In this document: positions 47,944 to 60,139 of the stretch, in pieces
How the letters are laid out: each line of letters begins with the position of its first letter
Numbering within the stretch: the first letter of the stretch is position 1
Assembly: GCA_001600875.1 (NCBI GenBank)
Contig: BCLD01000013.1
Span: 355,408 to 419,407 of the forward strand
Length of the DNA stretch: 64,000 nt
Reading direction: 5' to 3'
DNA from: Solicoccozyma terricola
Taxonomy: Eukaryota > Basidiomycota > Tremellomycetes > Filobasidiales > Piskurozymaceae
Notes under the pieces: generated by a model
What the model was told of the DNA's origin: nothing
What the model saw: only the letters and a program-made list of their open reading frames with translations
Databases searched by the model: none
Translations under genes and position numbers: made by a program

Positions 47944-50289
47944 ATGGCAGTCTCATATCCCGCCTCGAACCTCCCTCCCGTAAATGATCCCCGGAACTCC
48001 CGCTCACCACCATCACAGACAGTTATTTCCCACCGCGCATTCCTTCATCCTCAAATACCACGTACAGCTCGAGAAGCACTTGCCGCTCAGGCTCTGGCAG
48101 GTAATGATGTCGGATCTCATCAGATTGCATCTCCATCTCCCGGTGACCTCAGCGGAAAGGACTCGGTTACATCAACACTGCAGGCTAGAAACCCCACAGA
48201 CGAGAAATCATCAATCAGAGATGAACAACAACCACTTAGTGAATCTTCAACAATAACGAAAGAAGGAGCAAGACCAAACAATCCCTTATCCACCTCCTCC
48301 CTCCATATCCCATCGACTGTCACACCATCAAACGAAGATCGTAATATCTCATCATATGGTCGATCAGCTGTATCGCCCTTCTTTCAGTCACACCCACACC
48401 AACACCCACATCCACAAACTCAATCAATCGAAACGTTACCTATACATTCTCAAGACGTTTGGGTACATCCATCGTTATTTTCAACCGCGAGTACTGTTGG
48501 ATTATCTCCGAGTGTTTCGGAATCACGAATGGGTGGCGATGGAGACGGTGGTTTTGATCATCCTTTATCACCTGATGGTCATGCGGAAGATGATGATGAT
48601 GATTATGATGAAGGAGCAGTAGGGAATCAAAGGACTGGATACGCAGTATCAAGTCCTAATAATAGGAAATCATTCTTAGAGGACCAATGGAGAGGGAATG
48701 GGAATGGGAATGGGAATGGGAATGGGGATGTCAATGGGCGTCGCGTGCAACGCGAAAGGATGGATGAAGATAGGATTAGCAACCATCCTTTCGCGAATGG
48801 AAATGGAAATCAAACGAATGAATATCAAACAATTGAATCTAAAAATAACAATCAGTATCAACTCGAATCCCATCCTCCTCCAACCAAATCCTTCTCCAAA
48901 CCATCACATGAAAAGATTCGTCATCGAAATGCCGATTTACTCAATCGTCTACCTTTACAATCGACGACGTATTACTTCAATGGATTACTACAAACAGGTG
49001 GTGATTCTCCTCTTCCATTAGTAGGCAGTATCGTTCTTGTCCTTGGACTAGGTGGACTTTGGCTGGGAACAACAGGAGTATGGATGTGGAGAAATGGATT
49101 CGGTGGTGGTGGACCAGGTGTTGGTGGGAAAGTGGCGGTGGTTATTTTTGGGTACCTCATGGGCATTGTGATAAGTTCGATGATGATGACGGCGTTTAGA
49201 GATCCCGGTAGGTTTTCGTTTTTTTTCAATCTCTCTTTTTGGTAAAATGACTGACTTTTTAGTCGTGTTCGCGGGGTGGTGAATATTAGGTATTATTCCT
49301 AGAAACTTGGATGTAAATCCTCCAACTTTTCACGACGGCGATATTCCTTTAACAAGAGATATTCGAATTCGAGATGGGATTGTCACCGTTAAATACTGCG
49401 AGACCTGTAAGATCTATCGAGCGCCAAGAAGCAGTCATTGTCGACTAGTGAGTCTTACTCTTCATGCCGTCAGAGAGGAACGTGCACTGAACGCCCTTGA
49501 TGCTGGTTGGGTGCACCAGTGTGGGAATTGCGTAGAAGGGATTGATCATCATTGCACATACCTGCACACATGTGTCGGGAGACGAAATTATACGACATTC
49601 ATAACGTTTTTGATTGCAAATGTGAGATCTAGGTCCTCCTATCCTTTCGTTCGATGGGATGGTCCGCTGACCTTTTTGTTTGGGTATTTCAGACGCTTGC
49701 GATTATCTACTTGGTTGTATTTTCAGCTTTACATTACTCGATACTCTGTTCTCGCGAGGGCATATCATTCAAGCAGGCATTGGCAATGAGTCCAGAGTCC
49801 GCTGTCAGCTTCGCCATCGGGGTTGTGGTTGTTTGGCCTGTGATGGCGCTATTGGGATATCATTTAAGGGTGGGTAAATAGCATTGCTGGGATTTAGGGA
49901 GAAGAGACTGATGATCCCTTTTCCTAGTTGATGGTGTTGAACTCGACCACGATTGAGCAGGCAAGTCAAAATATGGGATACCGAAATAAGGATCGTATCG
50001 CTTACGCTTTGTCCCGCACTACCAGATCCGACACACAGCTGTTAAATCACTAACATCAGATTCATCGCCTCAACCGAACCCCTTTTCATACGGCTCGTTC
50101 TGGCGAAACATCGCGCACTCCCTTTGTCGTCCTCGTTATCCATCTTGGGTTGATGCTCACGGCTTCACAGAGGAAGACATTCGTCAGCCGAACCCTGGCG
50201 AGAAAGGAGTATTCGGAATTGCTAACAAGGTGGATTCGAGACGCGGCGACCAGTTCGGTATGCAAGACTCGAGGGAGAGGAAAGGATGA
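47944..50289 (+). CDS. ERF2: Erf2-like DHHC protein S-palmitoyltransferase
   Basis: A membrane enzyme that palmitoylates cysteines, for example on Ras. The first exon (47944-49208) encodes a long disordered N-terminus with Asn/Gly repeats (GNGNGNGNG at about 48690-48730), then two membrane helices (GSIVLVLGLGGLWLGTTGVW and VAVVIFGYLMGIVISSMMM). The Cys-rich domain follows: VKYCETCKIYRAPRSSHCRL, CGNCVEGIDHHCTYLHTCVGRRNY, with the catalytic DHHC intact and the TCVGRRN ending typical of Erf2. Two more helices (TLAIIYLVVFSALHYSIL, VSFAIGVVVVWPVMALLGYH) and a TTIEQIR motif precede PNPFSYGSFWRNI and the C-terminal tail. Stop at 50287-50289. Convergent with TPS2. Confidence 0.85.
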
Positions 50290-50504
50290 GGAAAGGATGA
50301 CTTTTAACGACAACTTGATGATGATACACGGCCGGCTACGTTTAACGTTATAATGTGTCCTAGCAGAGCTCGGAGAGATTTTTCATATTTCTTGATGTGA
50401 TACCGTCATGACATTTCATGCTAAACTAGAAAGCCTGCTGCTGCAACCCGCCGCCTCGCAAAAAATTGGAATCTACATTGTTTGTTTACGTGGAGCTAAT
50501 TCCC

Positions 50505-53500
50505 TCAGTTCAATCCCTCGACAGCGTCCACGACCTCCTCTGGGCTTGTGACATGCCAGCTGGCAAGCGTCCGCTTAGAGGGTGGACCAATAGCTACAGC
50601 CCAAACGCCCTCGGGTGAGATCTTCAAAGCGACCTCCTCGAGCTTTTCGATGTCCTCTGGCTCCATCACCGAGGTGACAGCGATGGGTGCTGCCATCATG
50701 TTAAGGGAGCCGTCGGCACGCGGCCCACCCGGAGGGAAGACTTGACGAAGAGCTCGGAACATGTCCTCGTCGGTCTGCGCGACAGCGCAAGTCAGAACAA
50801 AGCCGTAGACAGATTGAAGGGCTTTATCCGCTCACCTTGTCATCACCCGCGCAGAAGACAAACTCGGCGTCGGGGTTCTTGTAGAGGATACGTTTGACAA
50901 TCTCGCTCTTCGCGATCGAGAGAGGTCGGCATTCGATGTTCTTCTTGCCAACCAGGACTGTGATAAGTGGGACAGGCGTCAGCTGTGATTCGAGGTGATG
51001 CTACAGCACATTACCCCCATTCACCTTCGATCGGCCTTCGTGGCGCAACGTTGCTTTCCAGCAAATCCAAACACTGCTTGGCTTGGAACTCCCCAAAGTC
51101 TGGGTCACTGTTCCGGTAGTGCCACGTTATCGAAGCCTTCTTGACCTCGATGGTACTACCGGTTGTTCGCTGCCGTGAGATGATGGTTCAGTGATCAAGG
51201 CTGCGTCGGCAGCGCGGTTGGGAGGTTTACCTCTGTGTAGTATCGGAAGATTTCCTCGACTTCGCTGAACCAGCTCATGTCAAGCGCCTCCGTCATATTG
51301 AACCACTCGGTCTCTCCAGGTTCTCGCAAGAAACTACCATGCTCTGCGCTCAGGCCGAGGTTCTCGACCATGCCCCAGTGCTGCTCAAGGAAGTCTCCGT
51401 CACGACCAGAGATGAGGAAAACCACGTTGTTGGGGTCCTGAGCGAGCCGTGCGATAGCTCTACGGGTTCGTTCGGTAGGAATTGCCTGCGATGGAACCTT
51501 GACGATAGGTGTGAGGGTGCCCTGGAGGTTTGTTGGCAGTTCGTCAGTGACCAGCATTTAATGAAGCAGAAACCTTTGGCACGCCGAGCTTACGTCATAG
51601 TCGAAAAGCATAAGCCTCTTCTTTGCCCCTTGGTAAGCTTTTCGCAGAGCGAACTTGTCGAGCGCCGGCGTGTGATGTGCCTGGTGCTCTCCACCGATGT
51701 TCTCCAAGAGGAGCTTGACGATGGTCTTTGCCCAAGTATGACTGGTGTGGCTCTTGACGCTGGTCAGGAGCTCCTCGTGCCTTTGATGCTTCTCCTCGTC
51801 GGACATGACGAGACCTTTGTTAATGGCATTGGCAACGCCGAGCAAGTCGTGTGGGTTGATCTGAAGGGCAGAGCCGAATGATGACGCCGTACCCATGAAT
51901 TCGGACAGAACGAGGGGAGACTTGGCGGTCTTATCCTGGCAAAGGATGAACTCCATCGACGTAGTGTTCATACCGTCTCGAAGGGAAGTGATGAGAGCCA
52001 GGTCGGCTACGGATAGCAAACCAAAGTACTCGTCGCGCTCAATGGCTTGATGGCTGTGTGGGATGGAAAGAGAAAAAAATTGGTAAATCGTCGAAGAAAT
52101 GGAACAAGGTACCGCCTTCGGACTCACAAGTGATGCACAGGCGTAAAGTCGAGTGTTCCATAGGTACCGTTGATTTGACTGACGAGGTTGGCCACCATCC
52201 GCTCAAGGTTTGGAGACTCGGATAGCGCAGGAGTGGTAACCTGAATGAGGACGACCTTGCCTCTCCATTCCGGGTAGGTCTGGAGGAACTTGTCGAACGC
52301 TTGGAGCTAAGGAAATGAGAGAGGGGAGGGAGAGTCAGCTTTCGCCTTCCTCGTATCAGAGCCGCCGCTTCGCGTACCTTGTTGTAAACACCCTTGGCAA
52401 CATCAAGTTTCTCCCTGCCGACGATGATCTTTTTGCCCTCGTAAAGCTTCCGTAGCGCTGCCATCTTAGGCTCAACTCCTTGGCGGTCCCTGCGGATTTG
52501 TAAAAGCAGCAGCAAATCAGCTATCACGCCCTGAATGTCTGGCCGAATGAGAACCACATAACACACCGATCAGACATGACTCGCTCGACGTCGACTCCGA
52601 TTGGACAATATCCAACGCCAGTGACTTGACCATTAGCGTCGACTCCACCCGGAGTAGATTCGTAACCGCATACTCGGATACAGGTGGAGATGAAATGGCG
52701 AGAGTACGAGTAGGTCTGTAGTTGCGGGATAGCGGATGATAAGAACTTGCTTTCCAAGTTGATTAACAGGTGAAGAGTACTCACCTGGAAGCAGACATGG
52801 TTTGCTCCAAGCATACCATCGAGAATCTCCTTGCGCTCTGGGGGGAGAAAAAAGAAAAAAAGAAAGTCCCGGTATGAATTTTTTTTTTGGTCGTGTACAT
52901 GATATTTTAGACTTGCACTCCGACCACTCACTCGGCAAACACCTAAAGACCTCAGAACTAGGCCAGGGTGTATGAACGAACATTCCAATCGCAATCTCTG
53001 CAATCTCCCTACTGTCTGAACCAACATTTCCAACAAGACCATCATCACCCGTGATTTTCTTGGTGCTCACAGCGTTCCCATCTTGATTTGTTCCACCTGC
53101 AACCGGATGTGCAAAACCTGGAGTTGGATGACTGATACATTCCCTTATCATTTTCGGGACGAGTAAGAGATGATAGTCGTGAACGATGATTAGATCTCCA
53201 GGTTTGTATATCGCAGCGCATCGTTTAGCGAAGAGTAAGTTGGTAGCTTGGTAATGAAGCCACATTGGATCTGGAGAAGGGAGCGAGACAGGAGTGTCTA
53301 GCCAGAGGAGGTAATGGAATAGTGGCCAAAGAGCTAGATTCGGAAACCGGGTGTAAACGGGCGTCAACGTTCTTGTTCCCAGACCCTCCTACCCCCCCCC
53401 CCCTAACACTCACTAGTCTTGCAATAACCCTCATAATGACCCTTTGCTTCCTCTTGTCCGACAAACACAGGTACATAAGACAATTTCCCTCTCCCTTCTT

Positions 53501-54338
53501 GAGCTTCCTCATACTTGCTAAAATTCTGCAACTCTCTTTCCAAATCTTTTTGCTCTGCGATTGTAAGTTCAGGGAGGTATACTTGAGGTGATTCACCTAA
53601 TCCAGCGATTGGAGAATCTGGAACTTGGTTATCAACTGGATTATCATTTCCCGTCGTAGCGTTTCCAGATGCTTTATCGGTTGATGTCGATGTAGATTGA
53701 GGTACCTTTGTTGTTGTTGTTGTCGTCGTTGTTGTTGAAGAAGATTGAACGTCTTCATATTGTTGCATGATATCACCAGTCCAAGCGATGACGATTTGTT
53801 CATGAGTTGAAGATAAAGACCTCATTCCACTAATCATAGCCGTATGACCTCTTCTAGCTTGAAGTTTCCATTTAACATCTGGATTCACACCAGTTGATGA
53901 TAATGTTAAACTCTCTGATTCTTTGAATTCCGGTGTACGTGTTGGTGATAAAACACCGGATTGAACAGCTGAGAATGTAGTTACAATACCTCTCAATGGA
54001 GCATTCAAGATCCCCATTCCAATCCCAGTATTATCACCCGCACCCGCACCACCAGCACCAGCACCAGCACCAGCACCACCAGCACCAGCGGCACCACCAC
54101 CGTCCATCGAATGACGTTCTTCTTCACCTCCACCACCATACTCTTCATGTTCCTCTTCCAAAGGAGTAGGTAACATCCTAGTGATCTCAACCGGTAAATG
54201 ATGACATAGATGAATGATACGTCCACTTAATGGATGACCTTTAGCTTTATGAGCTGCTTCGAGGTGTTCTATTTGAGATTGGATCTCAGGGATGGAAGGA
54301 GGGATGGGAGGAGTTGGGTCGGGTACCATTTTGTCCAT
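50505..54338 (-). CDS. TPS2: Trehalose-6-phosphate phosphatase (GT20-like plus HAD domains)
   Basis: Converts trehalose 6-phosphate to trehalose in the stress-protective trehalose pathway. The start is MDKMVPDPTPP at 54336-54338. The N-terminal half is a GT20-like domain (GRIIHLCHHLPVEITR, LWPLFHYLLWLDTP, LIIVHDYHLLLVPKMIRE, YCPIGVDVERV). It is interrupted early by Gly/Ala-rich and poly-Thr insertions (about 53700-54110). The C-terminal HAD phosphatase shows LMLFDYD-GTLTPIVKV split by an intron, FLISGRDGDFLEQ, LSAEHGSFLREPGE and FCAGDDKTDEDMFRAL. Stop at 50505-50507. In Tps2 enzymes the GT20 half is usually not the active synthase. About 12 introns, one starting with a 12-G run after its donor (53392-53403). 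Confidence 0.92.
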
Positions 54339-55483
54339 GTTGGGCGATGGGGGCCTGGTAAAGAGGGATTAGGTTGGGATGGGGTGGTGTGTGGGTGGTG
54401 TGTGGGTGGTGGGTGGTGGTGGGTGGTGGGTTTGTGTATGTGTGTGTGGTGAGGTGTGGTAATGAATTGAGGTTTTGAGTCGTCCTCGTCTCGATACTTT
54501 TATATGAGGTTTTTTTTGATTCGAGAGGTGGGTGATGATTATCTTCAAACTCCGAACCCGCCTGACCGATACAACGTGTTCGTGGGAGAACCAGTTGAAC
54601 GAGGTAGAGTTGAGGTTTACGTTATGGCGGAGTTCCTTGGGGGGTGGGGAGGGGGGGGGGGTGTTTAAAGGGAGGGAGGAGGGGGAGTTGTGTGGTTGTG
54701 AACGTGGGTCCCTAGGGGCTTCGTGAACGAGATTGGTGATATCCACAAGGGAGGGGGCGGGGGGGAGGGGCGAGGAAAAGAACCAACGACTGAACGATGA
54801 CGATAACCGAACGGGAATTTCCGAATACGTTTTACGTCAAAGATGGATGTCGATGAAGTTTCCGACGAATGGTGGATATGAATTGAATGGATTGGATGAC
54901 CCCCCCTCCTCCCCCCCTTCCCCCACTTTTTCCAAGGAAACAACGTCATAAGGGATGCTTGGAGGGACGGATACAAACCTGGTAGAGAGAGAGAGAGCAG
55001 CGGTACAACACAGAACACAGGGTGATACACTCCCACAGCACACTGCACTCAACCAATGGTGAGATCACCCAACAGACATACTCTTGAAAGAGTTGATCTG
55101 GGAGAGGTTGAAACAGGATAGAAGCACCCCGGCATGTACACGCTTCCCCCTCTTCACACGAACACCAACACGAACACGAACGCAACGCGAGACTACTTTA
55201 TACCACCCTTTTCTTTTCCTTTCTTTTCGGACATCATCGTACAAGTAGCAATATATGACATTGTCCGGTATGCTGAATGATGCTTGAGACCAGACATGTA
55301 GCTCCACCCCCTGAGGTTACGATGTGATGGATGGATTATACCTGCTGTGTTTGGTGCCAACCCGGGTGGATGATGTCACGTGACTGTCTTCCCCGAGGAG
55401 AGCATAGGGAACAGGGGGTGTACGAAGGTAATCGTATCGTGCATGCAGTATCTTCCACCGACTTACCACTTGTTGGTAAAGCA
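54339..55483. other. TPS2-MED16 divergent intergenic region (1145 bp)
   Basis: The longest intergenic gap in the window. It holds TG-rich simple sequence at 54380-54450, G runs at 54640-54662 and 54750-54770, C runs at 54900-54922, a GA repeat near 54986-55000, and TCACGTGA at 55377-55384. Several AGGGG/CCCCT stress-element-like pentamers occur within the G/C runs, but they may be compositional. No coding region was recognised on either strand. Confidence 0.55.
55377..55384. promoter_or_regulatory. TCACGTGA E-box palindrome upstream of the MED16-like gene
   Basis: Extended palindrome GTCACGTGAC about 100 bp before the likely start codon at 55484. Seen directly; binding by a Cbf1-type bHLH factor is inference. 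Confidence 0.45.
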
Positions 55484-58400
55484 ATGCAGTCCGAGTCTTT
55501 AGCTGGTCCATCCACGTTGTTGTCGTCGTCGTCGTCATACAATGGCCACGTTACTTTCTCGAATGATGTGAATGGTCATCCAACCACTACAACAACCACC
55601 ACCACCACGAAAGGGAAAGGGAAAGGGAAAGGGAAAGAAGGTTCATCAACGACGACTCGAGGTGGGAATGGTGAAGAGAATGTTAGAAAGAGGATTTGGG
55701 ATGAAGTGAAATCGATGGGATATAATCGAATCGATGGAATTGATGGAATTACAGAGGATGATACTTGGTGGAATGAAGACGTTGAATTACCATCTTCGTA
55801 CGTTTCAAAGATTTCACGGAATATCCATGACGTTTTTTTAGCTGATTCGATATTCCCAACCCTCCCCGCCCTCCTCGCGGGTATTCAGACCTATCGTCAT
55901 GCTACCACACGAAATCATCATTGATTGTCCACCTCTTACCACAACACGTTCAATCCCCCATCTCATAGCTCAAACCCTCCCCGCCCCCGTCCCCTCCCCC
56001 GTCCACACCCAACATCCCCACACTCGAAATCGAAAACGTGGAACAACATCTAGAGCATATACATTACCTCTTCCTGCACATCTCGCTTCATCATCGTACA
56101 TCTACAACTCTGCTACTTTAATCGAAAGAGCACATAAATCAGGAAAATATTTACTCGCTTTTTTCCCTAGGTTATCATCGAGTATAACAAGACGATGTAT
56201 GACCACTGCGTTATCATCTCAACGAGTGGGTTTAGTCGATGATACGAAATCATCGGTTGAGGATCCTATCACGACTTTACTTCGATTTAATGATCAAGAT
56301 CAACAAGATGAAGATTTAGGTGGTTGTGTTGTGCTTTATGCGAAACCGAAAGCAACACTTGGTACACTTGGAGTACCGATTTATACTCATGCTTTCGAGG
56401 TTCATTCGTGGTATGATGTTGAATCTGAACCGATCAATTGTTTGTGGTTGTATCCACCGAGAAGATGGATAGCACTAGACGTTGATGATCGTCATCAGGA
56501 AGACGATCAACGAGATCTAGAAGGTGGTGATGATACAAGGATGAACGATAATGAAGGAATGGTAGCGGCGACGATGAAGAACGTAACAACACCAAAACTC
56601 GATCGATTACCACCTCATGGACCAAGACCACCAATAGCCACAACTGATATCTCAGCACCAACTTTTTTCCTTTTATTCGCGGATCATCGAACGAGTCTTT
56701 ATTTCCCAACAATGAACACTTTAGCAGCTCGTTCGGCTTCTATTGAAGCAGATAGAACTTTAAGGGTTTTATCATCATCAGTACTCGTTCCTAATATCGT
56801 TACATGCGATCAATTACCTGGTTTAGGAATTCAATCGAAATCAGAAGGTAGAGGATCATTCGCAAGTGATCAAATTCGAGGAGGGTCAATATCATCTTCC
56901 GAATCGAAAAACAAACAACAACAACAACAACAACATCAACAACCACATCAACAACAACAACGACGACGACGGATTCGACGGAAACAAGCGACGATGAGTT
57001 TAAGAGCGAATGATGAGAGTATTTGGATCGCTTTTCAAAGTACAACTATCGATCGATTAGGAATTTCTCAAACACAGCAATCTGGACCTACGACGACGGA
57101 AGATCAGATGACGTTGATGGGTATGACTAGTGGAATCGTTCCTAATTTCGAACAATCATCTTTCACTGGTATTCCAATGATTCAGGGGAATCAAATCGCT
57201 CAGGTTTTATTCGGTGGTATTGCAGCTGCAGGACAAACGGATCAAGTGACGAATGTGGTTGTTGAGAAACCAAGAAAGGGAGTACATGAGATGTGGGTGA
57301 ATCTGGTAGAAATTCGTGTGGATTTACTCAGTCCTACCGCTAGTAAGTTTCAAGTGAATGTCATTGAATCGCGTTTCAAGATCTCTGACATTGGCGTTAC
57401 GACAGCTCTACAAGTAACACCTCAAACTAGGATACCCCTTCCGAAAGCAACATTTGACATCAACACACCTCAAATCAAACAAGCACGGTATGACCTTCAA
57501 GGGATCGCATTCACCGAGCTGAAATGGGCAGAGGAGAGACGTCAAGTCGAGGATGGAGGTTTGGATACAAGGGATTTGGGTCTCTTGTTGATAATGCAAA
57601 AAATCGAGGGCGGTGAGTCGGAGGACGAAAACGAACGCACCTCACGAGAGTTTTTTTCCGGAATTTTGATCGCCTGCATTCCTCGTAGACAAGCGATCTA
57701 CTTGTCTGAAACAACACACTTTGAGAGAAGTTCGCTTGACGCTGTCTGATGCTCTAGGATCATTGGGACCCAGTGCAGGTGGTGGGCGTAAAGCGATGCA
57801 GGAGGCAGAACCGAGGTTTGAATGGGTGTGTCTTGTCTTGTGTGTTTTCGGTATCACAGTCTTGCTCACCTGCTCAATTACATTACTAGCTGTCGCAAGG
57901 AGTTCAAGAAGCCACTCTCGGGGAGTTGGCGTTCACACTGTCAACTGAAGATGTCATGCTTCACCACCGCGTGTTAATGCAAACCTCATCGGGTAGCCTT
58001 GCATGGTTGGATACTCGAGAACTGAAGACGCATCAATGTTCTGGCGTCTCCATTCAAGAGAGTGTCGGAGGTACGCCGGGATCTGATAGAGGAAAGTATA
58101 AATGGCGCCTTTCACTGACTGCGGATAACTGGTCAAACAGACTTGTCCATTGCTGTCGGTTCCGCCGATCAACTGGTTTTCGCCTCGCGAGAACGACGAT
58201 CTTTGCGCGTCCTGGACTTGGCTCCACGCGTCAAGGGTGAGATTCAAGAATCAAATGTCATCCAAGCCTTCTCTTAATATCGATCGCTCCTTATTAACAG
58301 ATCCTCAGATGCGGATACGTCGTCTTGCCGGATGCTGTGCTGCAGCATTGATGGGGGATGCGGAGGACATCGAGTCGGCAATGTCTTTATTGGCTCGCGT

Positions 58401-59877
58401 TCCAAGGGAGAACATTGGTACGTCGGAGTCTCACCTCCATGTCATCCTTTGCGCTGCATTTGACGCTCATCGTTTACTGCCTTCCGTCCTTAGATACTGT
58501 CATCGACGCAATTTGGGATTGTTTAGATATGCAGGACTCTGGACGTGTGCAAATCGAGCACTCGGACTGGCTTCTACCGTTGCTCAAGCTGCAATCCGGA
58601 CTGTTCAGGTATGTAATCAACCCGCTTGCCCTCCAAGCGACAATATTGACAGTGTATGCTGCACGCTCAGACTCACCGGGGATCCTCGCCAAGCAGTGGC
58701 GAAAGATCTACTGCAACTGATCGCTGCAGAGGAGGCATTTGACCTGTGTGCCACTCCGATCAAGCTACCGGTCGCTAACGGTGCCAACGGCGCAAGGGTC
58801 CCGCAGTTTATTCCACGCTACTATGACGTTGGTGAGTATCGGTGCGGCCGGTGGTGCAGCCTATCATTCTGACAGTATTCGTGCGACTACTCAGATTCAT
58901 TATGGTTCTTGATCGCTCACGTCGAGTGGTATCTAAACTTTATCAGACTGGCTTTGAGGGACCTTGTCGTTTTTCGATCCGAGATGGAGGGCGACTCCAC
59001 CAACCAGTCGGGTGAGTTGAGGCCAGGCCCCATCGACTTTTCTCATAGGCATATCCATCTGACCCCCCCTCCCACCAAGATACAGTACCTAATTCCATTG
59101 CCATTCTCCTCCATCCTTTCAGTCGAGACCTCCTGCTGTCGATCAACTCTCACATCACTTCATTCGGAAAATTCGTCGACTCACTCCGTAGACCAATCTT
59201 GTTACCTCCACAGACGACGGTTCCTGACAGTTTCAATGTGCAATCAATGACGGTCGACGGAAGAGACGCGATCGCCACAGCTCTGGCTAAAGACATCCTG
59301 CACGACCGGTTGGAGGAAAGTGGAATATCAATACCGGGATTGACGAAAGCGTTGAAGGAGGTGGAAGACTTGGCCACGCAGAAACAAGATGGAGGCGATG
59401 TGGATATGGAGCATGATACCAAAGGTGAGCCACTTTGAAAGGGACGATCTGTTGCATTCGTCTATTCAGTCCCCCTGATAGAAACGGCTTTGATTTGGTT
59501 TCTCAGACCTTGCCACGGACTGGCGACACACCTCTCTCCTCCATTGCCGATTCGCCCTAACACCTTCGTTACAAAGCGTGATCTTCCACCTCTCATCAGC
59601 ATCCATAACCCACACTTCCCAACTCTCCCTGTTCTTTTCCCCTGCGCCCACCGGCCTCCACCCGATTCCTGCCATTGAGCGTGACATTCTGACCAAAGAA
59701 CCTCTACAACAAACCGTTGCTTTAGGTCCCATACGCAAATGTGACTCCTGTGGTGGGATGAGTCCAGCGAGAGCACCTGTTGTGGTAGGTGGGAATGTAA
59801 GGGATTCGGGTGTGAGTCGGTGGATGATGAGATGGAGTGAGGGTTGTATTTGCGGTGGTGTCTGGACGCCAGTTTAA
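55484..59877 (+). CDS. MED16: Mediator complex subunit 16-like protein
   Basis: Med16 (Sin4) belongs to the Mediator tail that links activators to RNA polymerase II. The call rests mainly on the C-terminus, CDSCGGMSPAR...WMMRWSEGCICGGVW, a paired-Cys ending with the W-x-RW-x-C-x-CGG-x-W pattern I associate with this subunit. It is also supported by the helical repeats before it (WLLPLLKLQSGLF, SLWFLIAHVEWYLNFIRLAL) and a beta-rich N-terminal half. The best model starts at ATG 55484 (MQSESLAGPST), with an 88-nt intron 55881-55968 that restores frame into the long exon ending near 57613. Poly-Thr, KGKGKG and poly-Gln/Arg tracts are present. N-terminal exon use is uncertain. Stop at 59875-59877. 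Confidence 0.7.
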
Positions 59878-60139
59878 GAGATGTACGTCGATCTAAACAT
59901 GGTTGTGAAACAATGGCAGAACTGGTAAACCGTAGTGGACATTCTAGACGTCGTCGTTCGAGGATGTACGGCGGAGATTATAACGGATTACCATGCCGAC
60001 ATTATAACTAAAAAGGGGCCAAGATTACAACCACCACGAAATACAACTGACTATGAGAAGAAAAAAATCCCCCTGGTCATGACGTCGAATACAACGCAAT
60101 TCTTCACACATTCATGTCAACTCAAATCCAACTGTCAAT

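Noticed and set aside
48685..48730. GGGAAT tandem repeat, considered as a CRISPR-like or telomere-like array
   Set aside because: It is a coding Asn-Gly repeat in the ERF2-like gene, with no spacers and an uninterrupted frame.
54986..55000. GA repeat in the TPS2-MED16 gap as a specific regulatory element
   Set aside because: Short simple sequence in a region full of homopolymers. No evidence beyond composition.
55608..55640. AAGGG-type tandem repeat, considered as telomeric
   Set aside because: It codes Lys-Gly repeats in frame in the MED16-like first exon and is too short and irregular for a telomere.
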